Shown here piece after piece: positions 59,705-64,000 of a DNA stretch of 64,000 nucleotides. The position numbers and the translations under genes are program-made. This stretch comes from Cupriavidus taiwanensis (GTDB lineage: Bacteria; Pseudomonadota; Gammaproteobacteria; Burkholderiales; Burkholderiaceae), in NCBI RefSeq assembly GCF_900250115.1, contig NZ_LT984804.1:1627301-1691300 (forward strand). Reading direction: 5' to 3'. Numbering within the stretch: position 1 is the first letter of the stretch; each line of letters starts with the position of its first letter. The notes below the pieces were generated by a model. The model did not search any database. It had not been told where the DNA came from and worked only from the letters and a program-made list of their open reading frames with translations.

Positions 59705-60682
59705 GTGAGCCCCCGCAACTTCCTTCCCCGCCTTGCCGCATGCCTGCTGGCCGCCGCCGCAGCCTGGTCGGCGCCGGCCAGCGCGCAGTCGGACCGGCCG
59801 CTGCGCATCCTGGTGGGCTACCCCGCCGGCGGCACCGCCGACCTGGCCGCGCGCCTGGTCGGCGACAAGCTGCGCGAGACCCTGAACCGGACCGTGGTGG
59901 TCGAGAACAAGCCCGGCGCCGGCGGGCGGCTGGTGATGGACTACGCGCGCACCCAGCCGGCCGATGGCAATACGCTGGTGGTGGCGAATTCGGCGGTGAT
60001 GACCATCGCGCCGCTGGTCTACCGCAAGCTCAACTACGATATCCAGCGTGATTTCACGCCGGTGGCGCAGGCCGCCAATTTCCAGCTGGCGCTGGCCACC
60101 GGTCCGGGCAGCCCGGCGCGCACGCTCAAGGATTACGTCGCCTGGCTCAAGGCCGGTGCGCAGAACAACTCCTATGCCTCGCCCGCGCTCGGCAGCATTC
60201 CGCACTTCTTCGGGCTGATGATCGGCAAGCAGGTGGGCGTCGACATGCTGCACGTGCCGTTCAACGGCTCGGCGCCGCTGATGAGCGCACTGGTCGGCGG
60301 GCAGGTGCCGGCCTCGGTCGACACCCTGGCCGACCTGACCGAGATGCACCGCGCCGGCAAGATCCGCGTGCTGGCGACCTCGGGCACGCATCGTTCGGTC
60401 GCGCTGCCGGACGTGCCGACCTTCACCGAACTCGGCTACCAGGGCATCGAGGGCGAAGGCCGCTATGGCGTGCTGGCCCCCGCCGGCACGCCCCGCGCCG
60501 CGCTGGAGCGGCTCAACGCGGCCATCGTCAAGGCGGTGCAGTCGCCCGACCTGCGCGACAAGTTCCTGAAGCTCGGGCTCGAACCCGCCACCGGCCCCGC
60601 CGAGGCCTTTGCCGGGGTGCTGAAAGCCGACGCCGCCAAATGGGCGCCGGTGGTCAAGGCATCGGGCTATACCGGCGACTGA
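59705..60682 (+). CDS. Bug-family periplasmic solute-binding protein
   Basis: 325 residues from a GTG with ACAGGAGAC before it; an ATG at 59627 lies inside the promoter region. A signal peptide ends near AAWSAPASAQ. LRILVGYPAGGTADLAARLVGDKL and VENKPGAGGRLVMDYARTQPADGNTLVV are Bug signatures. It is followed by the sulfatase gene after 34 bp, so a sulfated or sulfonated carboxylate is a possible ligand, by context only. Confidence 0.9.
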   Translation: MSPRNFLPRLAACLLAAAAAWSAPASAQSDRPLRILVGYPAGGTADLAARLVGDKLRETLNRTVVVENKPGAGGRLVMDYARTQPADGNTLVVANSAVMTIAPLVYRKLNYDIQRDFTPVAQAANFQLALATGPGSPARTLKDYVAWLKAGAQNNSYASPALGSIPHFFGLMIGKQVGVDMLHVPFNGSAPLMSALVGGQVPASVDTLADLTEMHRAGKIRVLATSGTHRSVALPDVPTFTELGYQGIEGEGRYGVLAPAGTPRAALERLNAAIVKAVQSPDLRDKFLKLGLEPATGPAEAFAGVLKADAAKWAPVVKASGYTGD

Positions 60683-60716
60683 TGCCGCGAGCGGGGCTAC
60701 CACAACCTTCCCGACC

Positions 60717-62285
60717 ATGACCATCCGCAATACCCTGTTCATCATGTGCGACCAGCTGCGGCGCGACCATCTCGGTTGCTACGGGCATCCGACGCTGCGC
60801 ACGCGCAATATCGATGCCCTGGCCGCGCGCGGCGTGCGCTTCGACCGCGCCTATGTCACTTCCGGCGTCTGCGGCCCCAGCCGCATGAGCTTCTACACCG
60901 GACGCTACGTCAGCAGCCACGGCGCCACCTGGAACCGCGTGCCGCTGTCGGTCGGTGAAGTCACGCTGGGCGAATACCTGAAGGACAGCGGCCGCGCGCT
61001 GGCGCTGGCGGGCAAGACCCATGTGATGCCGGACAACGCCAACCTGAAGCGGCTGCACCTCGACGGTGGCACCGAGCTGGAGACGCTGCTGCGCAGCGGC
61101 CACTTCACCGAAGTCGACCGCCACGACGGCCACCACGCCGAGCCGGGCGGCGCCTATGCCGACTGGCTGCGCCGGCAGGGCTACGACAGCGCCGACCCGT
61201 GGACCGACTACGTGATCAGCGCCGAGAACGCGCGCGGCGAGATCGTCTCGGGCTGGCACATGCGCAATGCCGGGCTGCCCGCGCGCGTGGCCGAGCCGCA
61301 TTCCGAGACCGCCTACACCGTCGGCCAGGCCATGCAGTACATCGCGGCGCGCGGCGATGAGCCCTGGGTGCTGCACCTGTCGCTGGTCAAGCCGCACTGG
61401 CCCTACCTCGCGCCCGCGCCGTACCACGCCGCCTATGCGCTCGACGACTGCCTGCCGCTGCAGCGCCACGATGCCGAGCTGGAAGACCCGCACCCGGTGC
61501 TGTCGGCGTATCGCACCCAGGAAGAGTGCGCCAACTTCATGCGCGCCGAGGTCTCGGACACGGTGCGCCCCGCCTACCAGGGCCTGATCCAGCAGATCGA
61601 CGACCGGCTCGGCCTGCTGTGGGAACAGCTGGAACGGCTGGGCCGCTGGGACGACACGCTGATCGTCTTCACCGCCGACCATGGCGACTTCCTGGGCGAC
61701 CACTGGCTCGGCGAGAAGGAGCAGTTCTACGACACCGTGCAGAACATCCCGCTGATCGTCTACGACCCCTCGCCGCAGGCCGATGCGACCCGCGGCACCG
61801 CGCAGGACAGCCTGGTCAGCGCGGTCGACGTGGTGCCCACGGTGCTCGATGCGCTGGGCCTGCCGCCCGCCGACCATCGCGTCGAAGGACGCTCGCTGCT
61901 CGACCTGACGCGTGCCGCGGACCGCGACGGCGCGGGCGCCTGGCGCGACGCCGTGGTCTCCGAGCTGGACTACGCCTACCGCGGCGCCCGGGTCGCGCTG
62001 GGCCGCCATCCCGACGCGTGCCGCGCCTGGATGGTGCGCGACGCGCGCTGGAAATACGTGCACTGGCAGGGCTTCCGGCCGCAGCTGTTCGACCTGCACA
62101 ACGATCCGCAAGAATACTTCGACCTCGGCACCGACCCCGGCCACGAAGCCGTGCGCAGTGCCATGCGGCTACGCCTGCTGGACTGGTTCTGCACGCTCAA
62201 GCCGCGCGTGACGGTAACCAACGAAGAGGTCGCGGCCAGGACCAATGTGTACAAGCAGGCCGGCGTGTTCTTCGGCGTCTGGTAG
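60717..62285 (+). CDS. Sulfatase-family hydrolase (type I, formylglycine-dependent)
   Basis: 522 residues, cytoplasmic (no signal peptide). NTLFIMCDQLRRDHLGCYG gives the first metal Asp, and SGVCGPSRMSFYTGRY holds the CxPSR motif with Cys52, which must be turned into formylglycine. GKTHVMPDN, VKPHWPYLAPAPYH and FTADHGDFLGDHWLGEKEQFYD complete the metal and substrate sites. The form resembles choline-sulfatase/phosphonate monoester hydrolase enzymes, which can be promiscuous for sulfate and phosphonate esters. It forms an operon with the Bug gene. Confidence 0.9.
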   Translation: MTIRNTLFIMCDQLRRDHLGCYGHPTLRTRNIDALAARGVRFDRAYVTSGVCGPSRMSFYTGRYVSSHGATWNRVPLSVGEVTLGEYLKDSGRALALAGKTHVMPDNANLKRLHLDGGTELETLLRSGHFTEVDRHDGHHAEPGGAYADWLRRQGYDSADPWTDYVISAENARGEIVSGWHMRNAGLPARVAEPHSETAYTVGQAMQYIAARGDEPWVLHLSLVKPHWPYLAPAPYHAAYALDDCLPLQRHDAELEDPHPVLSAYRTQEECANFMRAEVSDTVRPAYQGLIQQIDDRLGLLWEQLERLGRWDDTLIVFTADHGDFLGDHWLGEKEQFYDTVQNIPLIVYDPSPQADATRGTAQDSLVSAVDVVPTVLDALGLPPADHRVEGRSLLDLTRAADRDGAGAWRDAVVSELDYAYRGARVALGRHPDACRAWMVRDARWKYVHWQGFRPQLFDLHNDPQEYFDLGTDPGHEAVRSAMRLRLLDWFCTLKPRVTVTNEEVAARTNVYKQAGVFFGVW

Positions 62286-62499
62286 CCGGGTCGCTGACGC
62301 CCCGGCCCGGCGTGGCCAGGGCCGGTTGCCTGAAAAAGTTGCACGGTTTGCCTGTCGATACTGCAACCATGTGCCCGCGCCGGCATCCCGGGACGCGTAC
62401 GCCGCCGCCTGCGACCGGGCTCCGGCGGCGGCCCGGATGGCGTATCCCTTGCAACAGGTACCGGAGGGCCCTGTGTTCGGGCCGGCAACCGGAGCGATC

Positions 62500-63024
62500 A
62501 TGAAGAACATCTGGATCCTGGTGGCGGACGAGTCCGTCGCCCGCATCTTCGCCTCGCATGGCGACAGCGCGCCGCTGCAAGTCATCGAGGAAATCACCGA
62601 CGCGGCCGCGCATGCCGACCGCGCCGACCTGCGCCGCGACGCCTACGGCCGCCGGGGCCACGCCGCCGTCCAGGGCGACGCGGGACACCCCGGCGCCCAC
62701 CAGGTGGGGCCGTCCACGGTCACGTCTTCGGCAGGCGAGGACGAACTGCACCAGGAGGCGCAGCTGTTTGCCCGGCGCGTCGCCGACTACCTCGACGATG
62801 CGCGCAACAAGCAGCGCTTCGATGAACTGGCGCTGATCGCGGCGCCGCGCTTCCTGGGGCTGTTGCGCAAGACCCTGTCCGCGGGCGTCACCGATGTGGT
62901 CACCCGGGAAATCGACAAGGACTTCAAGAATGTGGCCAACAACGACCTGCAGCAGCGGCTGGCCGATGAAGGCATCGTGGCGGCGCGGCGCGACGAACGC
63001 GTCAATACCGGCCGTGAACGCTAG
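62500..63024 (+). CDS. Host-attachment-family protein (PF10116 type)
   Basis: 174 residues with GGAGCGATC before the ATG. MKNIWILVADESVARIFASHGDSAPLQVIEEI and the C-terminal FDELALIAAPRFLGLLRKTL plus EIDKDFKNVANNDLQQRL match the family first named in Agrobacterium for plant-cell attachment. The fold resembles release-factor eRF1 domain relatives, so the real role may be ribosome- or stress-linked. No signal peptide. Isolated gene. Confidence 0.8.
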   Translation: MKNIWILVADESVARIFASHGDSAPLQVIEEITDAAAHADRADLRRDAYGRRGHAAVQGDAGHPGAHQVGPSTVTSSAGEDELHQEAQLFARRVADYLDDARNKQRFDELALIAAPRFLGLLRKTLSAGVTDVVTREIDKDFKNVANNDLQQRLADEGIVAARRDERVNTGRER

Positions 63025-63077
63025 CGCGATGACATGACCACGCAGCCGCCCGTGATGGCGCAGGCGGCTGCGCCGCC

Positions 63078-63323
63078 TCAGCGGGCGGTGCCGGAGCCGC
63101 TGGCGCCGCTGCCGCTCGAGGTGCCGCTCGGGCTGGTGGTGCTGGTCGCGCCGGAGGTGCCGGTGGACGTGCCGGCGCCAGGCGTGCTGCGGCTGCGGTT
63201 CTGTTCCGTCACCGCGCCCGAGCCGGACATCGAGCCCGAGCCGCTGGTGCCGCCGGTGGCGGTGCAACCCGCCAGGATGCCAAGTGCGAGCAAGGCTGCG
63301 CCGATGCGCAAGGGTGTCTTCAT
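63078..63323 (-). CDS. Small Gly/Ser/Thr-rich lipoprotein
   Basis: 81 residues; GGAGGACA precedes the ATG at 63323. The lipobox LGILAGC puts the lipidated Cys near residue 20. The rest is low-complexity Gly/Ser/Thr sequence without predicted fold. Similar small lipoproteins are common in Burkholderiales. It may be a cell-envelope spacer; function unknown. Confidence 0.6.
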   Translation of the reverse strand: MKTPLRIGAALLALGILAGCTATGGTSGSGSMSGSGAVTEQNRSRSTPGAGTSTGTSGATSTTSPSGTSSGSGASGSGTAR

Positions 63324-63603
63324 GTTGTCCTCCATCTGGCAGGTTGGCGGCAAGGCTTGCTGCATGGCGCGGCCTGCCGGCGGGGCGCCGATGGCGCCGC
63401 TGCGCTGGAGATGACGCAACCGGCGTACCAGATTGGGACCAGCAGTGCAGCGCTGCGCGCAGCGGGCGCGGCCGCGCAGCGTGGCTGGGCCGCAGTAAGA
63501 AGTACGCGCGGCCGGTAAAAGTTACCGTGCGGGTACCTGGTGACAAGGGCATCGGGGCGCCGTGGCGGCGCTGGCCGCAAGCGCCGGCTGCCGCGACACC
63601 GCT

Positions 63604-64000
63604 TCAGCGCGTCAGCGTCCACTTGTAGGCGTAGCGGTCCGGCCGGAACAGCAGGTCGGCGCAGAACAGCGGCGTGCCTTCGATGTCATAAGGGGTGCAG
63701 CGCAGGCGCAACAGCGGCAGCCCCTCGTCGACGCCAAGCTTGCGCGCCACGTCGGCCGGCGCCGGGATCGCGCTGGCTTCCATCGCCACGTCGCGAAAGC
63801 GATACCCCAGCCGGCTTTCGAACAGCGCCATGGCGTCGTTGGTCTCGACATCTTCCTGCACCAGGCGGCGCATCAGCGGCTCCGGCCCCATCAGGTTGAA
63901 ATAGGCGACCGCCACGTCGTCCCAGTAGCGCACCGTGGCCACGCTCAGCACCTTTTCGCCGGGCTGCAGGCTCAGCGCCGCGGCCACATGCGGCGGCGCC
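63604..64000 (-). CDS. GntR/HutC-family regulator, UTRA effector domain (start outside window)
   Basis: The last 131 residues of a protein whose N-terminal winged helix lies beyond the right edge. LSLQPGEKVLSVATVRYWDDVAVAYFNLMGPEPL and the C-terminal LGVDEGLPLLRLRCTPYDIEGTPLFCADLLFRPDRYAYKWTLTR are the UTRA ligand-binding domain pattern of HutC-type regulators. The ligand is unknown. Confidence 0.85.
   Translation of the reverse strand, partial: APPHVAAALSLQPGEKVLSVATVRYWDDVAVAYFNLMGPEPLMRRLVQEDVETNDAMALFESRLGYRFRDVAMEASAIPAPADVARKLGVDEGLPLLRLRCTPYDIEGTPLFCADLLFRPDRYAYKWTLTR

Noticed and set aside
1..64000. CRISPR arrays, tRNA, rRNA, transposases, prophage genes
   Set aside because: No regularly spaced repeats, cloverleaf or conserved RNA sequence, and no transposase or integrase motifs were found on reading.

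Overview
The window looks like a chromosomal segment of a high-GC betaproteobacterium of the Burkholderiaceae, most probably Cupriavidus or a close relative. The signs are the strong GC bias at third codon positions, Bug-type orphan solute-binding proteins, many LysR regulators, a Gram-negative trimeric porin, a heavy-metal RND pump and a class D beta-lactamase of the chromosomal Ralstonia/Cupriavidus kind. This assignment is inference from gene families. I saw no rRNA, tRNA, CRISPR array, transposase or integrase.

Layout: 1-192 is the end of a type III secretion export protein (SctR). 283-6380 is a mixed region: a ClpP-fold/LprI protein, lipoproteins, a porin, an EF-hand protein, an MFS exporter and an empty stretch with a possible degraded transporter end. 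6433-12913 is a six-gene heavy-metal RND efflux operon on the minus strand (regulator-like small protein, TolC-like channel, a membrane-anchored periplasmic protein, adaptor, pump, small periplasmic protein). Directly upstream on the same strand lies an OmpR/EnvZ-type two-component pair (13155-15202). Divergent from it is a CcdA plus thioredoxin pair (15439-16686). A xanthine/uracil-type permease, an M23 peptidase, a zinc-ribbon protein, a gamma-glutamyltransferase with a divergent AraC regulator, and an OXA-type beta-lactamase with a divergent unknown protein follow to 24.8 kb.

25.4-36.6 kb holds a lipoprotein, an outer-membrane protein, an MHS-family transporter with an amidohydrolase, LysR and Bug genes, and an old-yellow-enzyme plus aldo/keto reductase operon with a divergent LysR. 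36.7-41.8 kb holds a 1156-residue zinc-ribbon/cyclase/ATPase/TPR protein translationally coupled to an HD hydrolase, then a convergent patatin-like lipase. 42.0-45.7 kb is a Tat-exported two-subunit molybdenum hydroxylase with a divergent LysR.

The last part is strongly catabolic. A 165-bp inverted-repeat element ends a seven-gene minus-strand operon (45870-53352): branched-chain-type ABC importer, N-carbamoyl-amino-acid-type hydrolase and M81 peptidase. A divergent GntR regulator and a perfect 28-bp palindrome control its head. A second operon (54633-57930) joins a Bug protein, a DUF1338/HglS-type 2-oxoadipate enzyme and a 2-aminoadipate-type aminotransferase, with a divergent LysR; together they suggest aminoadipate/oxoadipate use. 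A third unit (59705-62285) joins a Bug protein and a sulfatase, with a divergent MarR gene that carries a frameshift. The window ends in a truncated GntR/UTRA regulator.

A recurring design is a catabolic or transport operon with a divergent regulator and a clear inverted repeat in the shared promoter region. Several of these predicted operators are listed with coordinates.
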